Source: Brevibacillus massiliensis | GTDB taxonomy: Bacteria > Bacillota > Bacilli > Brevibacillales > Brevibacillaceae | Direction of reading: 5' to 3' | Assembly (NCBI RefSeq): GCF_000311785.1 | Contig: NZ_HE978536.1 | Location: forward strand, 54,287-118,286 | DNA length: 64,000 bases | Shown here: piece by piece, positions 43,213 through 52,857 of the stretch | Layout of the letters: each line of letters begins with the position of its first letter | Numbering within the stretch: position 1 is the first letter of the stretch | Translations under genes and position numbers: made by a program | The notes under the pieces: model-generated | Seen by the model: only the letters and a program-made list of their open reading frames with translations | What the model was told of the DNA's origin: nothing | The model's database searches: none

Positions 43213-44685
43213 TTAATGACACGCTGTCACCTGCCGAAACAATCCGTATGCTTCGTTCCACAGCGCCGCTTCCTGTGGTTCATAGCTCTTGATCGCCAGC
43301 GATTCGCTCAGGAGCGCTCTGGCCTCGCGGATGTCGCGGATTTGGCCGTGGGCGATCAGTTGGACGGCGAGGTTGCCCAGCGCGGTCGCTTCGGCGGGGC
43401 CGGCCCAGACTGGACGGCCGATGGCATTGGCGGTGCATTGGCACAACAAGGCGTTATTTACTCCGCCGCCGACCAGGTGCAGGCCGGAGAATCGCTTCCC
43501 GCTTAGCATCTCTGTGCGCTCCAGGACGAGGCGGTACTTCATCGCCAGACTCTCCAGCACACAGCGCAGGATCTCGCCCGCCGATTCGGGAACAGACTGC
43601 CCGGTGTCCCGGCAGTACTGCTGAATCTGCTTTGGCATATGAGCCGGATGCAAAAACATCGGATCGTCCGGTTCGATAAAGCGCTGAAACGGCTTGGCGC
43701 CATGAGCCAACGCGACCATCTCGTCGTAGCGCAGACGGGTCCCGCCGACCGCCCAGCAGCGCCGGCACTCTTCGAACAGCCACAGCCCCATGATGTTTTT
43801 AAGCAGCCGAAACGTCCGGTTGACGCCGCCTTCGTTGGTAAAATTCCACTCCAACGCCTGATCGTTGAGCACCGGCTGCGGCACTTCCGTCCCCAGCAGC
43901 GACCAGGTGCCGCAGCTCAAATAGGCAAAGTCCGGGGTGAGCGCGGGGATCGCCGCCACAGCCGAAGCGGTATCGTGCTCACCTACGGCGACCACGGGCA
44001 GCGACGGACACTCCAGCTCGGTACACAGGGAGGGCTGCAGCACGCCGACGACCTGCCCGGGCTCGACAGCATCAGCGAACATTTCTGCAGGCAGGCCCAA
44101 GCTTTGCAACATGTATTCGTCCCATGAACGGGTCAGCGGATTGTACAGTTGGGTCGTGGAAGCATTGGTCCATTCGCTCTTCTTTTCTCCCGTCAGGAAA
44201 TACCGCAAGAGGTCGGGCATCATCAAAAAGCTCGCTGCCTGCTCGAGCAGCGGGGAGCCCGACTGCTTCAGCGCATACAGCCGATAGAGACTGTTGATCG
44301 GCATAAACTGGATTCCGGTCCGCGCAAAAATCTCCCGCTTTGGCAGGATGGCGCAGACCTCTTCCAGTTTGCCGTCGATCAGGCTGTCGCGGTAGTGGTA
44401 GGGATTGCCCAACAGCTCCCCGTGTGCGCCGATCAGGCCAAAATCGACTCCCCAGGTGTCGATGCCCACGCTGTGCAATTCTGAAAAGCCTGTCTGGCGG
44501 GCTTTTAGCAACCCCTGTTTCATTTCATGAAACAATCGCAGGACATCCCAGTACAGCCGCTCCCCTACCCGCACCGGGCTATTTTCAAATCGGTGAATCT
44601 CCCAAAACGCCAGCCTGTTGCCATCCACTCGCCCGGCAACCGCTCTGCCGCTGCTTGCGCCCAAGTCAAACGCGAGTACATTCAC
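43213..44685 (-). CDS. rhaB: L-rhamnulokinase
   Basis: 490 residues of the FGGY carbohydrate kinase family. It has DLGASSGRAV at the N-terminus, VGEHDTASAVAAIP, YLSCGTWSLLG and the C-terminal VGGGVNNALLCQ. It phosphorylates L-rhamnulose to rhamnulose 1-phosphate. GTG 44685 overlaps the TGA of the isomerase gene (GTGA), so translation is coupled. It is the last gene of the rhamnose operon. Confidence 0.92.
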   Translation of the reverse strand: MNVLAFDLGASSGRAVAGRVDGNRLAFWEIHRFENSPVRVGERLYWDVLRLFHEMKQGLLKARQTGFSELHSVGIDTWGVDFGLIGAHGELLGNPYHYRDSLIDGKLEEVCAILPKREIFARTGIQFMPINSLYRLYALKQSGSPLLEQAASFLMMPDLLRYFLTGEKKSEWTNASTTQLYNPLTRSWDEYMLQSLGLPAEMFADAVEPGQVVGVLQPSLCTELECPSLPVVAVGEHDTASAVAAIPALTPDFAYLSCGTWSLLGTEVPQPVLNDQALEWNFTNEGGVNRTFRLLKNIMGLWLFEECRRCWAVGGTRLRYDEMVALAHGAKPFQRFIEPDDPMFLHPAHMPKQIQQYCRDTGQSVPESAGEILRCVLESLAMKYRLVLERTEMLSGKRFSGLHLVGGGVNNALLCQCTANAIGRPVWAGPAEATALGNLAVQLIAHGQIRDIREARALLSESLAIKSYEPQEAALWNEAYGLFRQVTACH

Positions 44686-45902
44686 CAGCCCGCCCCACCT
44701 TTGCCGCGGCTAAGAATTTGATCGGCATAGCCGCTCTCCAAATACGCTTTCATCGGATCGGCGGGCAGCCCCATTTCCTCCCGCACGACGCGAAGCAAGG
44801 GACGGACGTCGCACTCGAACGCTTCCCGGACGATATTTTCTGCGGCGAGGACGTCCTGGGCCTCCTGGGCCCGCCCAAGCTCCTCCAGGTTGACCAGCAG
44901 CGCCTTGGCATACTGGGTCTGCACATTCAGAACGGAGCGGATCATCGCCGGAATCTTCGGTTCAATCGCGTAGCTCTGATCGATCATGTAGGCGATCCGC
45001 TCTGCCGTGCGCCGAACGCCGGGGTTTTCGTCGGCCGACGCGGCGATGATTTGGTGAAAGATCAGAAACAGCTCGTACGGATTGATCGCCCCGGCGATCA
45101 GGTCGTCATCTCCGTACTTTCGGCTGTTAAAGTGAAATCCGCCCAGTTTTTGTTCATCCAGGAGATAAGCGACGATGTGCTCCACATTCGTCCCCTGCGG
45201 ATGATGGCCTGTGTCTACCAGCACCTGGGCCTGTTCCCCCAGCTTTACGGCCGCGTTGAACGCCATGCCCCAATCGGTCAGGTCGGTGTGGTAAAAGGCA
45301 GGTTCGTAAAATTTGTACTCGATCATCATGCGCATGTCGGGCGGCATCGCTTGGCAGGTCTCGGCCAATGCCTGCATCAGCCAGTGCTTACGCTTTCGCA
45401 AATCCGCCTGTCCGGGGTAATTGGTTCCATCGGCCAGCCAAATGCTGATGACCCCGGAGCCAACCGTTTTGGCGATCTCCACGCACTCCAGCAGATGCGC
45501 AAGCGCTTTTCTGCGAACGCGGGGGTCGACGCTGCAGACACTGCCGAAGATATAATCGTCTTCCTGAAACAGGTTGGGGTTGACCGCTCCGATCGCGATA
45601 CCCAAATCCTCGGCGTGCTGTTTCAGCCTGGCGTAATCCTCCACCTTGTCCCAAGGGATGTGAATCGCCACTGACGGGCAGGCGCCTGTCACCCGATGCA
45701 CTTCGGCGGCATCGGCCAGTTTTTCATAGGGGTCCCGGGGGACGCCCGGCTGCGCAAACACCTTGAATCTCGTGCCGGAATCAGCGTATCCCCAGGACGG
45801 CGTCTCCAGCTTGAGTGCTTTTATTTTGGCCTTTACCTGTTCAACATCGATTCCCCGATCCTGCTGTTGCTGTGCAAACAGCAGGTAGGCGCGGTCACTC
45901 AT
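44682..45902 (-). CDS. rhaA: L-rhamnose isomerase (RhaI/Pseudomonas type)
   Basis: 406 residues of the TIM-barrel sugar isomerase type found in Pseudomonas stutzeri and in Bacillus, shorter than and distinct from enterobacterial RhaA. Metal-site segments VDTGHHPQGTNVEHIV, GGFHFNSRKYGDDDL and MIEYKFYEPAFYHTD are present. It converts L-rhamnose to L-rhamnulose. ATG 45902 has GGGAGGAG upstream. It is 33 bases downstream of the aldolase reading frame. Confidence 0.88.
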   Translation of the reverse strand: MSDRAYLLFAQQQQDRGIDVEQVKAKIKALKLETPSWGYADSGTRFKVFAQPGVPRDPYEKLADAAEVHRVTGACPSVAIHIPWDKVEDYARLKQHAEDLGIAIGAVNPNLFQEDDYIFGSVCSVDPRVRRKALAHLLECVEIAKTVGSGVISIWLADGTNYPGQADLRKRKHWLMQALAETCQAMPPDMRMMIEYKFYEPAFYHTDLTDWGMAFNAAVKLGEQAQVLVDTGHHPQGTNVEHIVAYLLDEQKLGGFHFNSRKYGDDDLIAGAINPYELFLIFHQIIAASADENPGVRRTAERIAYMIDQSYAIEPKIPAMIRSVLNVQTQYAKALLVNLEELGRAQEAQDVLAAENIVREAFECDVRPLLRVVREEMGLPADPMKAYLESGYADQILSRGKGGAGW

Positions 45903-45935
45903 GAATTCTCCTCCCTTCCTCTGCCTGCTGGCGGC

Positions 45936-48009
45936 TCACCGGGTAAATGCCGCCGGGATCCCGCCGTCAACCGTAATCATGCAGCCGGTCGTCTTCTTTG
46001 CCCTGGACGAAGCCAAAAACGCGATCGCTTCGGCTATATCCTGCGGATAGACGTTCACTCCCAGCGTCGTCCGGTTGCGGTAGTGCTCTTCCAATTGATC
46101 CGGCGAAATGCCGTAAGCCGCCGCCCGTTCGTTGCGCCATTCGGAATTCCAGATCGCCGAGCCCTGCAGGACGGCGTCGGGCAGGACGACGTTGACGCGA
46201 ATCCCGGCGGCTCCCCCCTCTGCTGCGATGCACCGGGCCAGATGAACCTCGGCCGCCTTGGCGGCGCTGTAGGCGGCCGCGTTTTTTCCCGCGTAAAGCG
46301 AATTTTTTTGAGCCGACAAAGACCATGCTTCCTCCGGTTTCCTGCTGTTTCATCACTTTGTAGGCCTCACGGGCAACGAGGAAGTACCCCGTCCCGAGCA
46401 CGTTCATGTTCACTTCCCATTCGTCCAGCGTCGTCTCCTCAAACGGGCTGGACGTCGCCAATCCGGCGTTGTTGACCAGAATGTCGATGCCGCCGTATGT
46501 CAAGACCGCCTGGCGAATCGCCTCCTTGACCTCTTGTTCCCGGGTGACATCCAGCTTCAGCGCCAGCGCCCTGCCCTCCCCGTACGCCTGGTTGATTTCC
46601 CTGGAAACCTCCTCGGCACCTTCCAGGTTCAGGTCCGCGACGACCACATGAAGTCCCTCTGCTGCCAGCCGTTTGCAGGTGGCGCTGCCGATTCCGCCAG
46701 CCCCGCCGGTAACGAAGCCGACCTTGCGGGAAAACTCGGCCTCCGGCGGAGCCAGGCTCAACTTGTACAGCTCCAACGGCCAGTATTCTACGGCGTAAGC
46801 CTCTTGTTCGCTCAGGGAGACAAATTGTCCGATCGCAGAAGCCCCCCGCATGACGGCGATGGCGCGGTGGTACAATTGGCCGCTTACCTTGGCCATTTGG
46901 AGGGATTTCCCCGAATTGACCATCCCGATCCCGGGAATCAGCATGACCCGCGGTGCCGGGTCTCCCATCTTGTCCTGCTGGTCTCGGTTTCGCTCGAAGT
47001 AGCTCCGGTATTCCTGCTCAAAGCGGGCGATCCCCGCTCGCAAGGCTTGCTTGAGCAGACCGGCGTCCCGGCCTGCCGGGTCCCACTCCACGAACAAAGG
47101 AACGCGTTTGGTGTGCACCAGATGATCCGGGCAGGCCGCCCCTATCTGTGAGAGCCGCTGCGCATCACGGCTGTTGACAAACGCCAGCACCTCCTCGGAA
47201 TCGTCACAGGTGAGCAGCATGTTTCGCTCTTTGCCCAAAATCCCGCGAATCACCGGCATCACCTCGGCGAGCAGTTCCCTGCGCTCTGCGGGCGGGAGGG
47301 CTTGATGGCTAGCGCCGCCAAACACTTCCGCCTCTTCCGTTCGGGAGTCAAGGTACTCCTCCGCCTCCCGGATGACCGCGATCGTCTTGGCGTAGCACGC
47401 TTCCGCTGTATCGCCCCAGGTGACCAAACCGTGCTTTTCCATCAGCACCAGTTCGGCAAGCGGGCTGTTTTCCACTGCTTTCGCGATCAGCTTGGACAGG
47501 GTGAAGCCGGGGCGGACATAGGGAACCCAGACAAAGCGCCGGCCGTATATCCTCTCGGCCACCTGCCGGCCGTTGTCGGCGCAGCACAGGCTGATAATCG
47601 CGTCAGGATGGGTATGGTCGACGTGGGCAAACGGCAAGAAGGCGTGCAGCAGCGTCTCGATGGACGGGCGCGGATGACGGCTGTCGATCATGCAGTGGCG
47701 CAAGTATTCCACCATCTCATCGTCAGACATCTCTTCGCGCTCGATCAGCGAGCGAATATCGTTCAGGCGCAAACCGGTAAACTGTTGTGCCTGCATGGTC
47801 GCCAAGTCCGATCCGCTTCCTTTCACCCACATGACCTCGATTTCACGGCCGCGAAAGTCGGTTTCCACGGTTTTCAATGAGGTATTGCCGCCGCCCCAAT
47901 TGGCTACCGAACGGTCCGCGCCCAGCAGGTTGGAACGGTAGACCAATTCGTCCAAACCGCCGGATCTTCGCTTCGCTTCGGCTGGATCCCAGAGATTTTT
48001 GACCACCAT
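45936..48009 (-). pseudogene. rhaD: Bifunctional rhamnulose-1-phosphate aldolase/lactaldehyde dehydrogenase with a frameshift
   Basis: Residues 1-430 are a class II aldolase (HTHPD and MEKHGLVTWGD), and from about 436 a short-chain dehydrogenase (GGAGGIGSATCKRL). This is the fusion known from Bacillus YuxG/RhaEW. The frame breaks in GSKK after a run of seven A (plus strand 46302-46308, seven T). Beyond it the original frame is nonsense, while the next frame continues with SLYAGKNAAAYSAAKAAEVH, holding the Tyr-x3-Lys catalytic pair, to a stop at 45936. Removing one A restores about 690 residues, the normal length. A sequencing indel, transcript slippage or true mutation cannot be told apart here. 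The aldolase half is intact. Confidence 0.85.
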
Positions 48010-48058
48010 ATGCGCCTCCTGTCAAAATTTTTGGCAAAAAACGGATTCCTCTTGCGGC

Positions 48059-48101
48059 AAAAAGGAAGCAAGGTATCCCCTCAGGGGATGAACCCTGCTT
48101 C
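48059..48101 (-). terminator. Hairpin with T-run between rhaS and rhaD
   Basis: On the minus strand GAAGCAGGGT..ATCCCC pairs with GGGGAT..ACCTTGCTTC across a three-base loop, with small mismatches. It is followed by CTTTTTGCC. It would lower transcription of the catabolic genes relative to the binding protein gene upstream, a common arrangement. Confidence 0.55.
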
Positions 48102-48134
48102 AATTTTCCGGACCATGACCTGGCGACAGATTTG

Positions 48135-49217
48135 CTAAAATTTGTAATCTCCGGCGTTTTCCTTGGTGAAGTCGGTGGGAGGGCCCATGATAATGGTCTT
48201 CCCGTCGGATTTCACCTGGATTTTGCCTACGCCCGGCACATCCTGCCCATCGGTGAGCTTCTTGCCCTCAACCAGGTCCTTTGCCACTGCAACGGCCAGA
48301 TACCCTAGTTTTTCCGGGTCCCACAGCGTCGCTACATCGAGCGAACCGTCATCGAGAAAAGGCTTCGAATCGGTCGGCAGGGCCGTGCCGACGACGGCAA
48401 TTTTATCCTGCAGGCCTTTTTCCTGCACCGCCTGTGCCGCTCCGAGCGGGGCTGGAGTAGAGAAGGCCATGATCCCCTTTACGTCGGGGTTGGCTTTGAT
48501 CAGATCCAGCGTCTTCTGGTACGCTACCTGCTGTTTTTCATCGGAAGCGATCTTGTCGCCGACAAACTTCAAGTTCGGGTATTTTTCCTGTGCCTGCTTT
48601 GTCGCCCAGTCGATCCAGGTGTTCAGGTTGGCTGCCGACAGCCCGCCGGTGAGAACCGCGATTTGCGCCGAGTCGGTTCCCATTTTTTCGACGAGCAGGT
48701 CGGTGACATGCCGTCCGTACACCTCGTCGTCAATCTGGTGGACAGAGTACTCGACGAGCGACTGGTCTGCCGGCGTATCCCAATCGATCACGCGGATTCC
48801 CTGTTCCTTGGCCTTCTTCAAAACAGGGGTCAACGATGCCGGGTCGTTGGGAGCCACGGCGATCACATCCACCTTTTGGGCGATCAAATCTTCGATCACT
48901 TTCACCTGTTGAGCCGCATCCGCTTGGGTAGGTCCGGTATAAATCACATCCACGCCGAGCTCTTCACCCGCTTTTTTCGCTCCCCTCTCCGACGCGTTAA
49001 AGTAGGGAATGCCGATCAGCTTCGGGACGACGGCGATTTTCAGCTTGGCATTCCCCTTGGGCGCTTCCGGCTGGGCTGCCGGCTGCTTAGCGGGAGCGCC
49101 GGACGAAGAGCCGGAAGAAGTGCCGGACGGGGCGCTGGATGGCGCATTGGCGCCGCAGGCGGCCAACATCCCGATCGATAAGATCAGCGATAGCAATCCG
49201 GACCATTTCTTATTCAT
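48135..49217 (-). CDS. rhaS: Rhamnose ABC transporter substrate-binding lipoprotein
   Basis: 360 residues of the periplasmic binding protein type I family, close to RhaS and LsrB. The lipobox is GMLAAC near residue 21, followed by a Ser/Pro/Ala-rich linker. Against the AI-2 receptor LsrB, the Lys of VPKLIG and Asp of APNDP are kept. The Asp-Gln pair is replaced (NLNTW in place of DQNQW) and the Pro is not kept. So sugar, not AI-2, is the likely ligand. ATG 49217 is the start. It lies between permease and catabolic genes. Confidence 0.85.
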   Translation of the reverse strand: MNKKWSGLLSLILSIGMLAACGANAPSSAPSGTSSGSSSGAPAKQPAAQPEAPKGNAKLKIAVVPKLIGIPYFNASERGAKKAGEELGVDVIYTGPTQADAAQQVKVIEDLIAQKVDVIAVAPNDPASLTPVLKKAKEQGIRVIDWDTPADQSLVEYSVHQIDDEVYGRHVTDLLVEKMGTDSAQIAVLTGGLSAANLNTWIDWATKQAQEKYPNLKFVGDKIASDEKQQVAYQKTLDLIKANPDVKGIMAFSTPAPLGAAQAVQEKGLQDKIAVVGTALPTDSKPFLDDGSLDVATLWDPEKLGYLAVAVAKDLVEGKKLTDGQDVPGVGKIQVKSDGKTIIMGPPTDFTKENAGDYKF

Positions 49218-49328
49218 GCATTTTTCCCCCTTACTGTTTTCTTTTTCAGCTAAGCGTTGGATTCACCGACCTTGTCTCCCCCAAGCACTCCCCCTTTTGC
49301 TGTCCTTGAGCGGCTAAAGTCCCTGTCG

Positions 49329-50285
49329 TCAGATCACCCCCCGCTCCGCCACGCGCTTCTGCCGCGCTTTTGCGGACAGGAAGTTGAGGACGAGAACGAG
49401 GATGAGGATGAGTCCCATCATCATGTCGACGACGGTCCTCGGCACGCCCAGCAGGTTGAGGCCGTTGGACAACACCTGAAAGACGCCGACGGCAAAGACG
49501 GTGCCCATCACTTTCCCGTATCCCCCGGCGATCTCGGTGCCGCCCAGCACGGCAGCGGCGACGCTTTGCAGCAGGTAGGACGACCCCAAATCCACTTTGG
49601 CGGAATTGTACCTGGAGATCATGATGATCGACGCGACAGATGCCAACAGGGCAGAAAACAGATAGACTCGCAGCAGCACGCGCCGGGTATTGATCCCGGA
49701 GAACAGCGTTGCCAGCGGGTTGCTGCCGACCATGAAGACGCAGCGGCCCCATTTCGTCTTGTTGAGCAGAATCGAGGTGCAAAGCGCGATCGCAAAGAAG
49801 TTCAAGATCGGAACCGGGACGGAAGCGATCGATCCGTTCCCGATCACGGCGAAGGCGTCGGGAAACCCCGAGATGGCATTCCCTTTGGTGATGCCGAGGA
49901 TCAACCCTTCAAACAGCACCATCGAGCCCAGCGTCACCAATATCGGCGAAACGCCGATTACCGCCACAAAAAAACCGTTCAGCAACCCGCACAGGGCTGC
50001 TGCCGCCACGCCTGCCAGTACGGCGACGAGTATCGGGCTCCCCTTGGACAGCAAGAGGGCGATCACGACACCGGACAGCGCAGCCGTAAAGGTCAGAGAG
50101 AGGTCAATGCCCGCCGAGATGATGACGACCATCATGGCAAGCGCCAAAATGCCCAGCTCAGGCAGTTGGAACATCATGTTGCCCAGGTTGTAGGCATCGA
50201 GAAAGCCTGGCGCGCACAGCGCCATCAAGGCAAACAGCACCGCGAAAATCATCCCCAACACGGCTTCCTTGGAAAAGCTTCTCAC
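49329..50285 (-). CDS. rhaQ: Rhamnose ABC transporter permease 2
   Basis: About 318 residues of the RbsC-type permease family with around eight to ten hydrophobic helices. Motifs are SAGIDLSLTFTAALSG and AAAVLGGTEIAGGYG. GTG 50285 overlaps the TGA of the preceding permease gene (GTGA) and has GGAGGGGG upstream; the open frame extends further but would overlap that gene. With RhaP it forms the heterodimeric channel. Confidence 0.85.
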   Translation of the reverse strand: MRSFSKEAVLGMIFAVLFALMALCAPGFLDAYNLGNMMFQLPELGILALAMMVVIISAGIDLSLTFTAALSGVVIALLLSKGSPILVAVLAGVAAAALCGLLNGFFVAVIGVSPILVTLGSMVLFEGLILGITKGNAISGFPDAFAVIGNGSIASVPVPILNFFAIALCTSILLNKTKWGRCVFMVGSNPLATLFSGINTRRVLLRVYLFSALLASVASIIMISRYNSAKVDLGSSYLLQSVAAAVLGGTEIAGGYGKVMGTVFAVGVFQVLSNGLNLLGVPRTVVDMMMGLILILVLVLNFLSAKARQKRVAERGVI

Positions 50286-51280
50286 CACTGCACCCCCTCC
50301 CCTTCTACCTCCACTTTCATCAGCTTCTCTTCCGCCCGCTTGCGCTGCAGGTGGTCGTAGGAGACAGCCGCCAGAATCACCAGGCCGACGACGACTTTCT
50401 GCCAATAGGTATCGATATGCAGCAGAATCAGTCCGTTCTGCATCACGCCAAGCAGCAGCGCCCCGAGCAGCGAGCCTGCGACCGAGCCGCTGCCGCCCAG
50501 GATGTTGGCCCCGCCGATGACGACGGCGGCAATCACGGTCAGTTCAAATCCGAGCAGCCCGTTCGGATCGACAGCTTTGGTGTAGGCGGTCTGGGCAATC
50601 GCCGCTACGCCCGCCAAAAAACCCATGTACCCGTACACGAACAGCTGAATCCGGTCGAGGTTGATGCCCACTCTGCCCGCCGCCGTACGGTTTCCGCCGA
50701 TGGCGTAGACGAAGCGGCCCGCGACGGTGTGCTTTAAAATGAACCACGTCAAGAGCGCGACGGCGAACAGGATGTAGATCAGGATGGAGACGCCGAACAG
50801 TCTGCTGTCTGCAAAGCTGATAAAGACCTTGGGAAAATTGGTGCTGTTCAGGTACACCCCATTGGTAAAAAACAGGATGGAACCGTTAATGATGCTCATC
50901 GTCCCCAGGGTCACGACAATCGGGGGAATCTTTATCTTGGCGACGAGCAGACCGTTTAACAGTCCCAGCGCGATTCCGCACAGCGGGGCCAAAAGAAACA
51001 GCAGCATCAGCGAGAGAAAGCCGTCCGGGAGGCCGAGCATCACGTGCCCCAGGATGACGGCAACGGCGCTCGTCACGGCCGCGACCGACACGTCGATCCC
51101 GCCGGTGATGATCACAAGCGTCATTCCGATCGCCAGGATGCCCAGTACAGCGTTACCCTTGATGACATCGATCACGTTGTCAAAGCTTAAAAATACAGGG
51201 TTGATCAGGGAAATCACGCCACACAGCAGCAGGAGGACGACTGCGATCCCAAACTCTTTTTGCCTGAAAAGCTTGCCCAC
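50282..51280 (-). CDS. rhaP: Rhamnose ABC transporter permease 1
   Basis: About 332 residues, RbsC-type permease. Motifs are TGGIDVSVAAVTSAVAVILG and AVVIGGANILGGSGSVAG. GTG 51280 is chosen because AGGAGGTG lies upstream and spans the stop of the ATPase gene. Three further in-frame upstream codons are possible but would overlap the ATPase. The product is an integral membrane protein. Confidence 0.85.
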   Translation of the reverse strand: MGKLFRQKEFGIAVVLLLLCGVISLINPVFLSFDNVIDVIKGNAVLGILAIGMTLVIITGGIDVSVAAVTSAVAVILGHVMLGLPDGFLSLMLLFLLAPLCGIALGLLNGLLVAKIKIPPIVVTLGTMSIINGSILFFTNGVYLNSTNFPKVFISFADSRLFGVSILIYILFAVALLTWFILKHTVAGRFVYAIGGNRTAAGRVGINLDRIQLFVYGYMGFLAGVAAIAQTAYTKAVDPNGLLGFELTVIAAVVIGGANILGGSGSVAGSLLGALLLGVMQNGLILLHIDTYWQKVVVGLVILAAVSYDHLQRKRAEEKLMKVEVEGEGVQW

Positions 51281-51282
51281 TT

Positions 51283-52833
51283 CTACACCTCCTCCCCTGC
51301 CGCGGCAGGTCTTTCCGGGCATTCGCTCCCCGCCGCATGACTGCCTAACACAGCCAGGTTCATGATCGCTTCCTGGGTGGCCGACTCCGCCGACAGCTCC
51401 CCGACGATCCTGCCGTGCCGCATGACGGCAATGCGGTCGCTGACCGACAAGATTTCCGGCAGTTCAGACGAGATCATCACGATGCCCATCCCCGCCTGTG
51501 CCAGCTGGCGCAGCAGTCTGTGGATTTCCGTCTTCGCGCCGATATCAATGCCGTTGGTCGGCTCGTCGATCAGCAGTATTTTCGGGTCGGCAGCGAGCCA
51601 TTTGGCGATCACCACTTTCTGCTGATTGCCCCCGGAGAGCTGTTCGACCAGCATCTGCGGCAGCTGCGGACGGATGTCCAGTTTGTCGATGTACTCATTC
51701 GCCAGGCCGATCTCCTTTTTGCGCACCATGAGCGCCCACTTGTTTGTCAGTTTGTCGAGGATGGCAAGGGAGATGTTGTTGACGACCGACTGCCGCAGAA
51801 CGAGCCCCTGCAGCTGTCGGCTTTCCGGGACATAGGCAATGCCGTGCCGCACCGCATCCTCCGAAGTGCGGATGACCGTCCTCGCGCCGCGGATGAAAAC
51901 TTCCCCCTGATCCGGCTGGCCCAGCCCGAAGATGGCCTGTGCCAGCTCTGTGCGTCCCGAACCGACAAGTCCGGTGATCCCCAGTATCTCACCGGCGTGC
52001 AGGGTGAACGAGACATCCTTGAAATTCCCCTGTTTGCTCATCCCTTTTACGGTTAAGAGCGGTTCGCCGGAGCCCTGTCTGTCCCGCTTTACCTGTTCCA
52101 ATTTGCGCCCTACCATCAGCGAAATCAGCTGTTCCTCGTCGATCTGGTGTTTGGGGTACGTGCCTACGTATTTGCCGTCCCGCAGCACAGTGAAGCGATC
52201 GGCGACAGCGAATAGCTCCTTCAGCTTGTGGCTGATGAAAATGATGGCAATCCCTTTTTGCTTCAGGTCGGCGATGACGCGAAACAACAGCTCCACTTCA
52301 GCGGATGACAGTGAGGAAGTAGGTTCATCCATGACGATCAGCTTGGAGTCGAAGGCGAGCGCCCTGGCAATCGCGACTAGCTGCTGCCGGGCGATGCTCA
52401 ACCGGGCGATGGGAACCGTCACATCCAGTTCTACGCCCAGCTCCCGCAGGGCTCGCTGCGCCGCCTCCCGGGCACCTCGCCAATCCATCCTCTGCCACCA
52501 GCTTCCCGTACTGCTAAGCCCCATGACGATGTTCTCGGCCACCGACAGATTGGGAAAGAGGCTGAGATCCTGGTAGATGATCGAAATCCCTTTCAGGGCG
52601 GCATCCAGCGGCCGGCGGATGTTGGCAGGGGCCCCGTCAAAGGTAAATTCGGCCCCCGGATCCGGCTGTTCCACACCGGCGAGAATTTTCATCAGCGTCG
52701 ATTTTCCCGCCCCGTTTTCCCCGATGAGCGCGTGGACCTCGCCCCGGCTTACCGTCAGTTGAACGTCATCCAATGCCTTCACTCCGGGAAATGTCTTGCT
52801 GATGCGGCGCATCTTGAGCAAATGCTCCGACAT
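51283..52833 (-). CDS. rhaT: Rhamnose ABC transporter ATPase (two nucleotide-binding domains)
   Basis: 516 residues, the double-ATPase form used by sugar transporters of the Rbs/Rha/Lsr class. Domain 1 has Walker A GENGAGKST and Walker B LIVMDEPTSSLSSAE. Domain 2 has the degenerate P-loop GLVGSGRTE, the signature LSGGNQQKVVIAKWL and LLIDEPTNGIDIGAK. It energises uptake through RhaP and RhaQ. ATG 52833 has GGGGGTGG upstream. Confidence 0.9.
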   Translation of the reverse strand: MSEHLLKMRRISKTFPGVKALDDVQLTVSRGEVHALIGENGAGKSTLMKILAGVEQPDPGAEFTFDGAPANIRRPLDAALKGISIIYQDLSLFPNLSVAENIVMGLSSTGSWWQRMDWRGAREAAQRALRELGVELDVTVPIARLSIARQQLVAIARALAFDSKLIVMDEPTSSLSSAEVELLFRVIADLKQKGIAIIFISHKLKELFAVADRFTVLRDGKYVGTYPKHQIDEEQLISLMVGRKLEQVKRDRQGSGEPLLTVKGMSKQGNFKDVSFTLHAGEILGITGLVGSGRTELAQAIFGLGQPDQGEVFIRGARTVIRTSEDAVRHGIAYVPESRQLQGLVLRQSVVNNISLAILDKLTNKWALMVRKKEIGLANEYIDKLDIRPQLPQMLVEQLSGGNQQKVVIAKWLAADPKILLIDEPTNGIDIGAKTEIHRLLRQLAQAGMGIVMISSELPEILSVSDRIAVMRHGRIVGELSAESATQEAIMNLAVLGSHAAGSECPERPAAAGEEV

Positions 52834-52857
52834 GTTACCACCCCCTTCTGCCTGTCC

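Noticed and set aside
44340-45674. Long plus-strand open frame of about 444 codons opposite the rhamnose isomerase and kinase genes
   Set aside because: No ribosome site, no recognisable motif, and it crosses the junction of two well-supported minus-strand genes.
46295-46320. Programmed -1 ribosomal frameshifting at the A7 run of rhaD
   Set aside because: The shift needed is +1 (or loss of one A), so the classic -1 slippery heptamer mechanism does not apply; transcript slippage or an indel is the better reading.
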